Shown here one piece after another: positions 43,961-55,863 of a stretch of 64,000 bases of DNA. The position numbers and the translations under genes are program-made. Below the pieces are notes generated by a model. The model did not search any database, had not been told where the DNA came from, and saw nothing but the letters and a program-made list of their open reading frames with translations. Origin of the DNA: Rhinocladiella similis (lineage: Eukaryota > Ascomycota > Eurotiomycetes > Chaetothyriales > Herpotrichiellaceae); contig JAMRYE010000010.1 of assembly GCA_024082115.1 (NCBI GenBank), forward strand, positions 1,116,001 through 1,180,000. Direction: 5' to 3'. Positions within the stretch are counted from its first letter, which is position 1. The number at the start of each line of letters is the position of its first letter.

Positions 43961-46900
43961 CTAGATTTTGGCCCTCTTAGCCTGGTCTGCAGCGCTCATA
44001 GCCTCGTCGTCCTCACGCTTCCGCTTACAGAATTCTTCAAAACTGTTACCTTCTTTGATCCAGGCATCCTTGACTTCCCATGTCCGTCGATCCCATTCTG
44101 CCGCCTTGGCCGCCCATTCTTTCATCGCCTTTTCATTCTCCTCCCGATTCTTGTTGGTCTGATCGGTGTATGGTTTCTTTTCTGCCTCAGACAGAGCAGC
44201 CCACATCTTTCCCATCTCGATACGGACTTGGTCACGCTCTGAATGTTTACCTTTCTTTCCGCTCTTACGGGTCTCGGCCAGACGATTCTTGACTTCTTCC
44301 CAATGATCCCCGGAGAAAATCAGGAATGAATTCACGTTGGCTTTTGATGGTTTGACTGGGGGAGGTCCCAGGTCATCATAGATGCGGACCCACATGGCTG
44401 CGTCCCATGCTTCATTCAACGAGTTGTCCTTTTCCTTCACGGGTCGAGTGAAAGTGCCCGCAGGAAGTAGTTCATCCCCTTTTCTCTTCCCACCAACTGC
44501 CATGTGAGTGTCCATCTGAGTCAGATCAATAGCAGAGTTGCTGTTTCTCTTGGCCCCTGGCGAAGGGACCAATGTCGGTGGGATAGGGATTGGTCCTACC
44601 ATCGACTCAAAGACTTCATTGGCGGCCCGAAGACCAGAGAGATATGCGCCGTGGACAGTGGCTGGATGACTAGCTATCGTTGCTTCACCAGCGAAAAACA
44701 GATTCTGAATTGGCGCTGCGATGAGATCGTAGTCACCTGGTCTTGCCTCAGCCGCAACAAATGAATATGTGCCGCGTGCAAATCGATCCGATCCCCATCG
44801 TGTGACAATCGATTCAACTGGGGTTGGCACGTTGATCGGACCAAAGACATTCCGGAGTTGATGGATACATTCTCCAACCAGAACCTCATCGCTAACCTTC
44901 TCGGCTTCATGTGCCGATTCACCAGCCATAAGTGCAATCAAGACAGGCAAGCCACTTGTTTCGATACAATTCCAGAACAGGTAGAATTGCCCTCGGCCCT
45001 CCTTGTAGTCACTTTGATCGTTACCATTACCGGTACGAGGAGGTCGGAGCAGACCAAACATGTCTCTTTCTACATCCCAGAAAGGCTTCTCAAAGACAAG
45101 GACCACCTTATTCAAGAGTCCAAAGCCCATTCTTCGAATCGCATCACGCTTCCACTGTGGCAGTGGTGGATCAAACGGAATGGATTGTTCTTTGAGGACC
45201 CCGAGAGGAGCCGAAAAGACGATCTTGTCGGCCTCAATTGATTGACCGTCCTCACATGTTACTGTGGCTTTGCCAGAAGACCCGGCAGCGGTGTATTTGA
45301 TACTTTTGACTGATTTGTGAGTCCGCACATCCAAGACATCTGGATGACGCCAGAGTGCACGAGGCAGTTGTTGGTAACCACCCACCACTTGTGCATGTTC
45401 ACCTTCAAACTCATTGCCAATATCTTGATCCCAGCCCCGTAGACTCAACTTGTCAACGTTTGCCGCATTGGCATATTCGAGATTTGCGAAATGCCAGTTG
45501 ATCAGCCGAAGAGCATATGGCTTGAGGTCGAGATATTTCTGATACTGATTGATGCCAGCGTTCATGACCGCTCCGAGCGACTGATTGAGCTGAGAAGCAA
45601 GGTCGTCCAACTCCAGCGTCTCATGCATTTGGGTTGTCTTCCGGAGTAGAAACCCAAACTCTTTTGCCGCTTCAGCTGCGGGCAATTGCGTTTTTGTCTC
45701 TGTACTCGTCTCTACCTCTTCTGTAGATTTATCACCCTTTGCAGCTCGATGGCCTGCACCTCTTCGTCTCGACTTCTTATTAGGAAGTAATTGATCGATC
45801 GTGCCAAGTGCGGTGGCTTCTTCAAATTGCTTGATGGTAAGACCATCATCGTGCGTAGAATCTCGCCCTGCATCAATCAAATCCTTTTCTCCATGTGCAG
45901 TCTTTTTGACCGTATGTTTCAACCGATAGTGCCCAGTTCGGTCGAGGACATCGTTGTACAATCTTTCTATCATTGCATCATTGACGCCATTGACTGGGGT
46001 GCCATCGACATCGTATAGGGTAGACAGGTCTCGAAGAAGGTGATAATCTAGGGCAAGTTGGCCACGAATGATGGCATCGAGAGGATTTCCACGGTCAAAC
46101 CCAACGATGATGTGGGCGCCCATCTCAGCGATAGGTCTTTGGTCAGGTGACAGCTTGGTTGATCGCATGCTTGTCAGTGGGTGTGAGTATATGCGTCCAC
46201 CTATTCTGTCGCGACCTTCAAGAACAATGATCTTGGGAGGAGCGCGATCAGGGTAGTGTTGGAATAGGTTGGTGAGCTGACGAGCAGTACTCAAGCCAGC
46301 CATGCCGCCCCCAATAACAACGATTGTCTCTCGTGGAGCCTCCTTCTTGCGACCACGTCCGCCGGACTTGGTAATCGCAGGTGGGTGGACACAGCCAAAA
46401 TTAATGTAGCCTCTTCGAAGAAGCCACTCATATGCAAAACAGGCAAGGCGAGTCCATCGTTCGTCCTTTGTGCAACCGATCGCCTCTTCAAGGTTGACGC
46501 TTACACTCGGGTTTCGAGTCCACAGCCTCAAAATCCCGTTTCGAATATTGAGGTAGACACTGACATGGGAATAGCATAATCTATCTTGTAGTAATTTATG
46601 CTCGTCTTCATGCAATGCATAAGGATTCAGCCTCGACGCTTCGGCTGCCGCCACGCATTGGCTGGCATATTCGGAGGGGGATAATCGGGAAGGGATTGAT
46701 GATTTGGACCGGCAGGTCGACGGTGCTTTCAAAAACATGTATGAGCTTACGTTGTTAGTGGCTGCTTCGGATTTCCCTTCCACTTTGGTTATAATTTTGG
46801 CCTTTTGGTCAGGCAGGGATGGAGCAATTGAAGCCGGGGTCATCGAGCTATTGGGGGAATCACGGTTGTCGCCTTCGAGCTGAAGACTTCTTAGGGTGGA

Positions 46901-46975
46901 AGCTTGGCCGGTGAAAGAGGAATCATCGTCGTCTTCTTCCATTTTGATACAAGAATCATCTGAAGCATCGAGCAT
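43961..46975 (-). CDS. LSD1/KDM1-like histone demethylase: SWIRM, amine oxidase, HMG box
   Basis: One exon of 1004 residues. Domains in order: acidic Ser-rich N-terminus; SWIRM domain at about 115-205 with ASRLNPYALHEDEHKLLQ and YEWLLRRGYINFG; FAD-binding motif VIGGGMAGLSTARQL near 225 and GRDRIGGRIYSHPL; the amine-oxidase substrate region with the flavin-adjacent Lys in GFGLLNKVVLVFEKPFW; the end of the FAD fold with LFFAGEATIASHPATVHGA; and a C-terminal HMG box with FLIFSGDHWEEVKNR and MGKMWAALSEAEKKPY. Family knowledge: fungal KDM1 proteins carry this HMG box and remove methyl groups from H3 Lys 4 or Lys 9 in the nucleus. The frame stays open upstream of the chosen ATG to an acceptor-like TTAG at about 46990, so a short 5' exon may be missing. 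Confidence 0.92.
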   Translation of the reverse strand: MLDASDDSCIKMEEDDDDSSFTGQASTLRSLQLEGDNRDSPNSSMTPASIAPSLPDQKAKIITKVEGKSEAATNNVSSYMFLKAPSTCRSKSSIPSRLSPSEYASQCVAAAEASRLNPYALHEDEHKLLQDRLCYSHVSVYLNIRNGILRLWTRNPSVSVNLEEAIGCTKDERWTRLACFAYEWLLRRGYINFGCVHPPAITKSGGRGRKKEAPRETIVVIGGGMAGLSTARQLTNLFQHYPDRAPPKIIVLEGRDRIGGRIYSHPLTSMRSTKLSPDQRPIAEMGAHIIVGFDRGNPLDAIIRGQLALDYHLLRDLSTLYDVDGTPVNGVNDAMIERLYNDVLDRTGHYRLKHTVKKTAHGEKDLIDAGRDSTHDDGLTIKQFEEATALGTIDQLLPNKKSRRRGAGHRAAKGDKSTEEVETSTETKTQLPAAEAAKEFGFLLRKTTQMHETLELDDLASQLNQSLGAVMNAGINQYQKYLDLKPYALRLINWHFANLEYANAANVDKLSLRGWDQDIGNEFEGEHAQVVGGYQQLPRALWRHPDVLDVRTHKSVKSIKYTAAGSSGKATVTCEDGQSIEADKIVFSAPLGVLKEQSIPFDPPLPQWKRDAIRRMGFGLLNKVVLVFEKPFWDVERDMFGLLRPPRTGNGNDQSDYKEGRGQFYLFWNCIETSGLPVLIALMAGESAHEAEKVSDEVLVGECIHQLRNVFGPINVPTPVESIVTRWGSDRFARGTYSFVAAEARPGDYDLIAAPIQNLFFAGEATIASHPATVHGAYLSGLRAANEVFESMVGPIPIPPTLVPSPGAKRNSNSAIDLTQMDTHMAVGGKRKGDELLPAGTFTRPVKEKDNSLNEAWDAAMWVRIYDDLGPPPVKPSKANVNSFLIFSGDHWEEVKNRLAETRKSGKKGKHSERDQVRIEMGKMWAALSEAEKKPYTDQTNKNREENEKAMKEWAAKAAEWDRRTWEVKDAWIKEGNSFEEFCKRKREDDEAMSAADQAKRAKI

Positions 46976-49002
46976 AGGTTCGTCGTGGCTAGCTTCTAAT
47001 CAGTGTCCGAGCGCCACTTTTATACTTGGGTAGATGGATGAAAATCATCATCACCCATACCTTGAAAGACCCAAAGACGGTGCTTCTGCCATATTCATAT
47101 GGGTAGTCATGGTGGAAATCGTATTCGTAGGACGTGAGAGTGCCAATGCTGATGCCATGGTGACATCTGTTCAGATACAGAATGGCTTGATATTGGCTAT
47201 CGCCGGCGGCAAAGATTGGAATATGGATCAAGAGAACGAATCAGACAATCTAAAGAGGGGTTTCCAATAGATTCTGGACTGTATCAGCATTGATTCTGTT
47301 GATGCAGATTGTATATTTTGGTACGGTACCTCTTGCATGTCCATGTAGGTATGATATGCTGTACAAGGCCCGCTCAAGCTGGCTTATCCGATGTTGATTA
47401 TCCGCGGCCACGAGATTCTCTTCATCGCAATTCCCTCTGCATCGTTCGGTAAAGGAGCGTAGGTGGGTGGGTAAGCATTATCAGGCCACTATGTTGAGGA
47501 AGAGGTGTCTTGAGGTGATGTGGAAGAGGTTTGCCAGGGCGTGCGGTGGTCGGGGCCACTAAGAATGACCCTCTCGGCAATGTCTGTTCCAACCGCAACT
47601 CATCAACGACGAGCTTTCTATCTTTTGATATATCATCCCGGAAAGCACGATGAGCATTTTGCTATATCTAGTTGATGACTCTGGCTTCTCATGATGCCGC
47701 AATACGGTTAGAACCATACGATTGGCCTATTATGACTTCGACCTCTTCTCCTGCTACCCCTCATTGCCACACGTTCCAAGTCCCTGCGCTGAGCTTGATA
47801 TACAACAAGACATGTTTGATTGTCATCGAGAAAGAAGGATAACCACAAAAGAATGCGTGTTGCCTCATACGGAAGTTGATTGGCTCGAATGTTGACATTT
47901 TTGAGATGCTATCGACATGTTCAACAGGTCCCTATCATAATCGGGTGAAAATTTTGCACCCCCAGCCTGGTGAAAATGTGCACACCAGATGGGGTCAATA
48001 TCACCATCAACTCCCTCATTTCCCGATTGATATCCTCAAAGACGATGCCCTCTGATGGCATTTCGATCAAGGAAGGTCATTTGGTCACATCACAATCGGT
48101 ACAAGCATGCTGCGCGTTGTGTATACATTATATCAACAGGTGATGTATGGCGCAGATCACCTCACATTTTATCCCTTATTCATCTTATCTCTAGAAATGG
48201 TATCTACTGCTTTGTTCCATGTAACTCTCTTGTTGATGTCTTCCTTACCCTCTACACAGGCGCTTATATCATGGCTGACAGACAGATCCATTTTGCTCCA
48301 AGAAATATTCCGCGTCGTGTATGCTTGAGATAGCCTCAACCTGTCCTCAAATTTCTCAACTCTGTATGGGATAATGTTTCTATAACAACCTGAGCATGAT
48401 CAGACGATTTTTGGATGAAAGAAATGATGATTGCAATGGCGATATCTGTCAAGAGTACTCTTGGGTACCTGGGAGGTAGTTCGACTACCCTCAAATATTG
48501 AACAACTAGTATGCCATGATGATATTATATTGTCTCGTGTAGCAACATGCGTATATCCTTGAGGAGAAGCTGTATCACAGTGCGACTAGTTCAGATCGAG
48601 GGAGGGAGAGCGCAGGCACTGACAAGACCACATGCAGTATCTAGGCTCTGCAGGTTCAATATCAGTTGGAGTGCTTACAGCAGCCCATAAGACATTGTTT
48701 ACCAGGATACTCCGACAGTAAGACAGACACCAAAGTTGAATTTGTAGAAATGAAAGGCACGACCTGTGAACGCGCCCATTGTGAAGAGTACAACGAGCAG
48801 ACTGCGCAATGGAGTCGCACCTACGAACAACAAGTGGGGTCAAGCACCACCACGTCTCTTGCGACGCATCAATGAGCCATTCTATGTATCCAAATCATCT
48901 TCATACCTCGCCCGACCACAGAACTTTTGAAATATCAGGATCCATGAAACCAAACTTCTCGTTTTAGACCAACTAAAAATCACATACAGCAATAATGAGA
49001 TA
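46976..49002. other. 2 kb intergenic, promoter region of two divergent genes; one small membrane-like frame
   Basis: No gene is firmly supported. A minus-strand stretch at about 48689-48812 reads like a short membrane protein end (LRSLLVVLFTMGAFTGRAFH, then FYKFNFGVCLTVGVSW and a stop), preceded by an AG acceptor. I found no start exon in the right phase, so it is not called as a gene. Confidence 0.35.
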
Positions 49003-50217
49003 ATGAGCTTTCCAAACGTTATACGGCCGGCCTTCACTCACTCCACATTCTTCAAGACAACCATACCTCTTAGAACTGTCCAATCTTCATTTCCCTTCCA
49101 AACAAGAAGCATGGCTACCGTCAAAGACTCAATCCCGCACATGATCCGTACAGCGGAGGACTCTCGGCAGCAGGGCGTCTGGACTGCACACCTCAGCAAG
49201 ATCGAGCAGGTCAACTCCAAGATACGGTTGCTGAGACTGAGTCTTCCGAGAGAAGGGGTAGGTGCCTGATTAGAACACAGAAGATGCTAGTGACCCATCC
49301 TGAAATCCAGGAGGTCAAAGACACCTCAAGCCGCTGTCCTCGTAATTTGCATTGCGCAACGGTTATTGCTTGCCATGGTTTCAACGCACGAGTACTTGAT
49401 TGATACTGGGCTCACGCGTTACACAATCTAGTAGCCGCCTCTCCGACACATGCCAGGACAATACATCGACCTCTACATTCCCAACGTCGACGTAGTCGGC
49501 GGTTTCACCATCACCTCGCCACCTCAATCCGCTTCATCTCAGCACCACCCCAGTCCACATATCGAGCTGGCGATTCAAGATTCTCCGAGCAACCCCCCGG
49601 CCGCATACCTCTGGCGCCCGGTCCCAGAGATCTTGAACTCGGCAGTGACGTTCCGGGTCGGTGGGAACTTTGCGTATCCTCCTCTTACGCTCAGCAGGGA
49701 CCAATGTGCAAGTATAGACCGAGTGGTCTTGGTGGCCGGAGGGGTTGGCATCAACCCCATCATGAGTATGATTTCGGCCATGGACGAGATGGGTACAAGG
49801 AGCACTTTGGGCGGGATGGCCAAGACAGTAAGAATTTTGTATACGGCGAGAAGAGATCATAGCCCAAGCAGCGACGGCGGCGGCGGCCAAGTGGAAGAAG
49901 TGCTGTTCGAGAAGAGGTTGAACGGCATAGCCCAAAAATGGAACAACCACGAACAAGTCGATTACCGATATACATTCTTCGAGACAAGCGGAGGCGGCGA
50001 CTCTGATGCCCAAGACGAGGTGGCTGAGAACATCACACATCGCTATCGACGCATACGCCATGATGACCTTTTCGAGGCACTTGGACCAGAGGACACGCGG
50101 AACAAGACTGTGGTCTATGTCTGCGGGCTGCCGACCATGACTGACGAATTTGTGGAATTGCTAAAGCAGGCCAAAGGCATGGACGAGGAGAGGGTCCTGT
50201 GTGAGAAATGGTGGTAG
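49003..50217 (+). CDS. OXNAD1-like FAD/NAD(P) oxidoreductase, probably mitochondrial
   Basis: Exons 49003-49257 and 49435-50217 give 345 residues; the 177-base intron is longer than its neighbours and ends TAGTAG, with the second TAG as acceptor. Seen: an N-terminus with Arg, Ser and no acidic residues for about 38 residues (mitochondrial presequence-like), the flavin-domain segment LRHMPGQYIDLYIP, the FAD motif GGFTITSPP (the family's variant of RxYS), the NAD motif VVLVAGGVGINPIMSMI, and a C-terminus VYVCGLPTMTDEF followed by RVLCEKWW. This matches the ferredoxin-reductase-type NAD-binding fold of OXNAD1. A Gly/Ser-rich loop (SSDGGGGQ) interrupts the NAD domain. The electron partner is unknown. 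Confidence 0.87.
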
Positions 50218-50432
50218 ATATAGTCAGAATACAGATATTGACCGGATTTCTTGAGAATACCTCAATAGCCGTGGGTATCATGCTATACGTGGGATCGTGT
50301 TACTCCCGTCCTGCTTTACCCTCCCTCCAAGGAACAATATATGCCCATATAGCCAATCTCTACTAAGCACAATGCGCACGTATCTTTATAAGCGAGAACG
50401 ACAGTCTCGTAAATCATGCTGCGGAAACGAAT

Positions 50433-52120
50433 CTACAGATCAACAACGACCTTTCCGCCGTCTACAATGATCTGTTCGTCGATCCGGCTTTTTGTATCTC
50501 CCCACTCCAGCCTCTTCCATGTAGTGATTCTCGCCTCGTTCATGTCAAAGTCGAAAAATCTCACACGACGGTGATAGCCGTAGTATCCTCCATATCCACC
50601 GAAGCCGGCGCCTCCGCCATAGCACATCCACAGCGCGGGCTTCTTTTTCTCTTTGTCCAGTGCAGGAAGGCAATAATCATTGACATGATCGTGTCCACAG
50701 CTCACCATGACGATTCCCTCTTCGACGAGAGCGTCCTTGAAGTTACTGTTGTACGCGGGGGCAGTTGGCGGCTCGGTCCAGTTGCCAACCCACTTCAACC
50801 CATCTGGATTCCTATACTCCGGAAGTGGAATGTGAATAAATGCCAGATCCATGTGTATGTGCGTGTATTCTCGATGTTTACGCTTCAGATGCTGGCTTGT
50901 GGTTTTGAACCAATCAATCTGAGACTGCTTGAGCCAGTCATATCCATGGTATTTGTGCTCATCCGGCGAGTATGCGTGCGTGTCGAGCATGTACAGCGTC
51001 AAGGCGGAGTGCGATGTCGAGCCCCGACCAAGAATCTCAACGACATAATTGCCAACTCCATCGACATCCTCTGGGCCAGCAGTAGAAAGTGAATAAGGTA
51101 GTCCGTCCATGATAGCCATACTCGCTGCTCGATCCAAGTCGCCTTCGTCGTCATGATTGCCGAATATGCCGGCGTAAGGGATACGATGCCGTGCGAAGAG
51201 CTCTGAGTATTTGTATATCGCTGTCTGAGAGTCGGGTGCGGTGTCGCCATTGACTTGATCGCCAGACAGAACGACAAAATCAGGCCTCTCTTCGTCAATT
51301 AGGCGTTCAAGAAATTCAAATGTCCGAGGGTCGGCTTCGCACTTCGATCCCTCGGGAAGAGCATGCCTGCATTCTCCCAGTCCTGTTGCAAGATGCAGGT
51401 CTGCTGCTTGCATAATTTTGAACTTTCCGTCCTTGCGAATTCGTGGTATAGGCTTTTCAACTTTGAGCGCAGGCCCCTTACGCACAGTCAGGCGTGGTTC
51501 GGCAGCGTTGCTGCCACCATCGATGAAAAGAGAGATATCTTGGACATTCCAGTTGGATCGCGGGTCAGCGGCATCAGCACCGAAGAGCACATCCACCCCC
51601 GTAACGATCTTGTGTTCATCATTGCGTTTGGCAGACTTTTTGATCCATATTCCTGCCGGCCGAGATTCCCAGCGCTCATCTTTAGAGGTTGCGTCAATGT
51701 TTGATGGTTGAATGCGTCCTACCTTGATATCATGGACGACTTCTTCATGTGGTTTGAGATCGGTCTCACGTTTTCGCTCGACATGGAGGTAGGCCTTCGA
51801 TATGTAGCCTTTATTGAGGTACAAGTCCTTGTTGATGCGGTGCCAGTATGCGCCGTCTTTGGTACAGCTGGAAAAGGGGTTCAAAGAAGAGCATGTTACA
51901 ACAGTAATGTCTGTCACTACAAATCCTGGATGGTGCGCAGGTAGATGATTGTGGATTGATGTAGGAAGGACTCGGTATCGGTTGTCGAGGAATATGACGG
52001 TGAAGAGAACGATGACAGCTATGACCCCCAGCTGGATGCCGGTACGGAACTGTGTTGAATGTTAGACAACCGAAACAGCACACGAGTCCAAGGAGTAGGA
52101 CTCACCAGTCTCCTCGTCAT
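50433..52120 (-). CDS. Calcineurin-like metallophosphoesterase, Dcr2/Sia1 type
   Basis: Two exons, 52120-52106 (five codons) and 52049-50433, give 543 residues. Seen: one N-terminal membrane segment (IQLGVIAVIVLFTVIFL, about 9-26), so the protein is likely membrane-anchored with the catalytic domain lumenal; N-terminal domain with NVQDISLFIDGG; then the metal ligands in order: QAADLHLATG (DxH), LSGDQVNG (GD), GNHDDE (GNHD), a conserved His in FIHIPLPEYR and CGHDHVNDY (GHDH). This is the complete phosphoesterase signature and the layout of yeast Dcr2. Family knowledge: Dcr2 dephosphorylates Ire1 in the unfolded protein response and affects cell-cycle entry. A Gly/Tyr run (GGAGFGGYGGYYGYHRR) near the end is typical of this branch. 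Confidence 0.9.
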
Positions 52121-52533
52121 GCTGGCATGAGGTTTGAGGGCGATGCCCACGCTGGCTGTTACGAGCCTCGCATCAGCCTAGCAAAAGCCCAAGACGGGCA
52201 TTGATGTTCGAGCAAAGGAGATCTCGTTAGGGAATGCGGATTTCAAGAACTGGATATTGATGTGACAAGTGACAGGCATGCACTAGTAGAAGCCTTTGAA
52301 GCCTTCGAGGGCCTTTAGAACATTCTTCGCCGCGCAGGGACGATCAGCCACCCGTCGCCATTTCAAGGCTAGTGAGATTGGTGCGACCACAAGGGACTAT
52401 TGTACGAGCCACCATAATCTGGGGTTTCGGCAAAGTTTCCCTTCCAAAGCTGCATCCAAAAAAAGGTCCGTGGCGCAGGTAGAGACAAGTCCTCATCGCG
52501 ACGCATTCAAAGAGAAAGCAAGGGTGCTGTGGC
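52121..52533. promoter_or_regulatory. Divergent promoter between dcr2-like and trm61-like genes
   Basis: 413 bases. A frame from 52296 to 52550 reads like a mitochondrial presequence (FRTFFAAQGRSATRRHF) but has no ATG and does not join the downstream gene in frame, so it is left out. Confidence 0.4.
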
Positions 52534-54089
52534 ATGTCGGGGCTGTTTGACGCCTTGAGAAAAGCCCTTGGTTTCTCAAAGGTCACAAAGAGAGCCTTCA
52601 ACCCAAAAGGTCTCCCCATCAAGGATTTGACCAAATTTGCGGGTAATTCCTTCCCGACGACTTTCCAATGGCTTTGTACTAAGGTGTCTAAGAGGGTGAG
52701 AGGGTGCTCGTGGACGGCCTGAAGCTCACAGGACCTCTTCAAAAGAACGGCTCTTCGAACTACAAGAATGGCTTACTCCCTCACAACGACATAATTGGCA
52801 AACCGTTGTCCTCTTTCTACATTCGAGGTCCGAAGGGGATATACAAAATCGATGCCCCAACTCTGGACGACTATGTCTCCCTGACACCAAGACTTGTAAC
52901 TCCAGTATGCTACTACCCTTGCTGTATCTCTATGCCGAATGCTCACGCCCCAGGTTTACGCAAACTATGCCTCTTCCATCGTGTCACTCCTAGACATTCA
53001 CCCCATTCCTTGGACCGACGACAACTCCGCGACTCCCCCTCCCCTCGAGATACTTGAAGCGGGCACCGGCCATGGCAGTCTGACACTGCATATATCACGC
53101 GCCATCGCCGCATCCAATCCTCCTCCTCTCAATATCTCCGTTCCTCAGTATCACAAGAACGAGCCCCAACGACCAGAGTCTGCTGTAGAGACCAGCCTAC
53201 GGGAGGCATGGTCGCAATGGAAGCAAAGCCGCCATGCTATCCTTCACACCGTTGAGAAAGTCAAAGCCAACCGCTGGCACGCTGAGAAGATTGTTCGTGG
53301 CTTTCGACAGGGTGTCTACTGGCCACACGTCGACTTTTATGCCGGCGATGTGAGTACCTGGATCCAGGCACAATTTTCCCAGCGCAAGTCGCACACTCGG
53401 AATCCCTTTGCCAGGACTTCCGAGGATGGCTTCCTAGATTATGTCCTCCTCGATATGCCGGGCGTCCATAAACAGCTCCAACATGTCAGCAGAGCAATGC
53501 GTGACGGCGCAAAGGTGATAGTTTTCACGCCCAGTGTCACACAGATAGGCGAATGTGCGAGAGCAATTCAAGACTCGAACTTGCCCTTGGCAATGGAGAG
53601 AGTCCTCGAACTGGGCGAGGGAATAAGTACCGGGCGTAGATGGGACGTAAGAATGGTCACGCCGCGAAAGTATAAAGATCATGCAAAACCAGCGGCAACC
53701 GAGCCAGTCGCCGATATCGAGATCGACAAACAGCCTTCAGATATTGACTCGAACGAAAATGACGGCAGCAATGTCGAGAAAGAGGCGATAGATGCGCTCG
53801 CAGATGGTTTACCTGAAGAACAGCCAGACGAGCCGGTCATGATATGTCGGCCTCTGGTCGGCGAGAGGACGATGGGAGGAGGCTTCATCGCATTGTTTAA
53901 GAAGATTTCGCCCGAGTCGGCAGCGACAGCGGCTATATGGCGGAGAGGCCAAACAGGTATGTCAAACCTCTGACCTGTTTTCTTACCCCGAAGTCTCTCG
54001 AGCATCATCATCCTTGGATATGGTCATCACACAGTCAGCGACAACTATGCTGACCTCTTACAGGATGGGCTAAAAAGAGGAATCGATGA
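52534..54089 (+). CDS. Trm61/Gcd14-like tRNA (adenine-N1) methyltransferase, possibly mitochondrial
   Basis: Exons 52534-52642, 52693-52904, 52954-53956 and 54064-54089 give 449 residues; each join keeps frame and rebuilds conserved text (for example FAEGERVLVDGL across intron 1). Seen: N-terminal beta domain with LLPHNDIIGK and APTLDDYVSLTPRLVTPVYAN; SAM-binding motif LEILEAGTGHGSLTLHISRAI (about 135-155); VDFYAGDVSTWI; VLLDMPGVHKQL; AKVIVFTPSVTQIGECARAI; and a basic end WAKKRNR. Family knowledge: Trm61-type enzymes make m1A58 in tRNA; the fungal members with a long mid-domain are thought to be organellar or rRNA/mRNA m1A enzymes. An acidic Asp/Glu-rich insert lies near 370-400. The start is the first ATG; a longer N-terminus cannot be excluded. 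Confidence 0.83.
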
Positions 54090-54687
54090 ATGATGATTGC
54101 ACAGTGGTTCAAGTCCGACTGGCCAATAAACGACGACTCATTCAGCATCACATTTGACGAGTGCTGAACATGTGCTCGTTTACACTATACTTTGGCCCAT
54201 TGCGAGTACTATACCACACCGTGGAACTTCACGATTTGAACGCTTAGGAGGATTTCGTTCGTACGGGGAGGACACCAGATCAAAAACACATTTTTGTACT
54301 ATATATTGCAAATTCTGAAAATAGAACAGAATATAGCCAAAACAAGTCTTGTCCACTCAACCAAGCCGCCTTTACACCCTGGGGGTCTTGTTTCCCACCT
54401 TAACTCTGGTACGAGGCCGTCTGCTGTGTCAAGACATGACATGATACTGCCTCACAAAACAGACATTTATCCCATGAACCGGAATGTAATCATTTGCCTT
54501 ACCGCTCCATGCTCCGTAACAAATGCTAAACCTCTCGCCAGCCGTGTCCATTCCAGCTTCCAGGGAGTGTTTCAAGAAACGTGACTGCTTAGAAACTGTT
54601 GGTTTCCTGGTCTCCTGACCTCACAGGTCTCCCGACATACATCCGTTCGCCCGTTTGTACGTCGCCAGCGCAGCTCGTATACGACGT
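54090..54687. other. Intergenic between convergent genes
   Basis: About 600 bases shared by the 3' regions of two convergent genes. No ORF of interest. Confidence 0.4.
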
Positions 54688-55863
54688 TTATTTCGCTGTT
54701 GCTGGCAAGGCAGCCTTGGCCTTCTCAAGAACATTTTCTGCAACTGGCATAGCACGACTCTTCAGGGTCTCGGCCACAGGAGCAGCCTGCTCTTTGAGCT
54801 GGGCAGCCAGTTTCGCCCGCTTCGTTTTCGCGGCACGCAAATATGCGAAGAGTAGGACAAACAGCACCTCGACTCTCTCCTTGGTCATCATAAGAAGACC
54901 TTGGACTAACAAGCCCTTCAGCAGCTGAGGCCCAATGCCCTTGAAGAGGGCCAAAGGGCCTTCGTGCTCAATGATATAGGCCATAACTTCTCCAAACGTC
55001 TTGAAGGGCTTGCCCTCGCGAGCTGGAGGTGGTCGCGATTGTAGACCAACTTTAGCGACGATCAATGGTTGTGTTGTTAGTGTTGCAAGAGATTTAGACA
55101 GGGCTCCGAGAACTAAATGGTGGTTAGCAGTATCCAAACACATCCCACAAAGTGGTGTACGTACTGAAAGCCTCCCATGGATGTAACCGTGCTCGTCCCG
55201 GATACAGGACATCTTTCAGGCGCTGATAAGCACCATACGTGATAGCGGGGTTGACACACAGTACGAGAGAGGCCTTGAGGCCTCTCCATAACCCGGTCCA
55301 GCCGTCCTCACTGTGGACCACGTCCTTTCCAGTCTCCCAAAAGCTCCTCTTGTGGCCCTTAGGTTGTGTTTGCTGCCTCGTTGTGATCACTGCAACAGGG
55401 ATTGTGAATACCTGAGCAAGAGCCCCTGCCACTGCACCCAGGGACAATTCAACTGCTGTACCCGGATGTTGGCCGGGAGTTGTCTCATATTTCGTCCACA
55501 GATCTCGCACCACGGAATACCAGTAGAAATAGGCAAAGTTTGTGGACGCAACTCCGGCGAGGGCTCCTGCAAGACCGGAGTATAGGCCATGTACACCCTC
55601 GTGTTCGACGATCTTCAAAATAGCATCGATGGTGGACTCGTAGTGGTGATGTTCGGCACTGTGTTGATGCTCCTGGTTCTTCTTTTTTATCTGCACCTGT
55701 AACCTTGTTTTCACGCTGAAATGTTTATTAGAATGTGATCACCATTTTGAGCCGAAGACATATCGTACATATCAAGAGGATACACTAGTGCATTGGCCAG
55801 AACAGCACCAGATGCACCCGCAACTGCGCTCTCCCATGGAGCCAAGCTTCCCTCGCCCGACAT
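54688..55863 (-). CDS. Peroxisomal mitochondrial-carrier-family protein, PMP47/Ant1 type
   Basis: Exons 55863-55769, 55715-55165 and 55112-54688 give 356 residues. Seen: three repeats of the carrier family, each with P-x-D/E-x-x-K/R: PLDIVKTRL rebuilt across intron 1, IPVAVITTRQQT, and TQPLIVAKVGLQSR; paired signatures HEGVHGLYSGLAGAL and GWTGLWRGLKASL; and NFAYFYWYSVVRD. A His-rich insert (HQHSAEHHHYES) follows helix 1. The C-terminus adds a Lys/Ala-rich helix (LRAAKTKRAKLAAQLKEQAA). This arrangement fits fungal PMP47. Family knowledge: PMP47/Ant1 carries ATP into peroxisomes in exchange for AMP, supporting activation of medium-chain fatty acids for beta-oxidation. Confidence 0.88.

Noticed and set aside
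52296..52550. Presequence-like N-terminus upstream of the Trm61-like gene
   Set aside because: No ATG in frame (a TGA lies directly upstream) and the frame does not join exon 1 of the gene.
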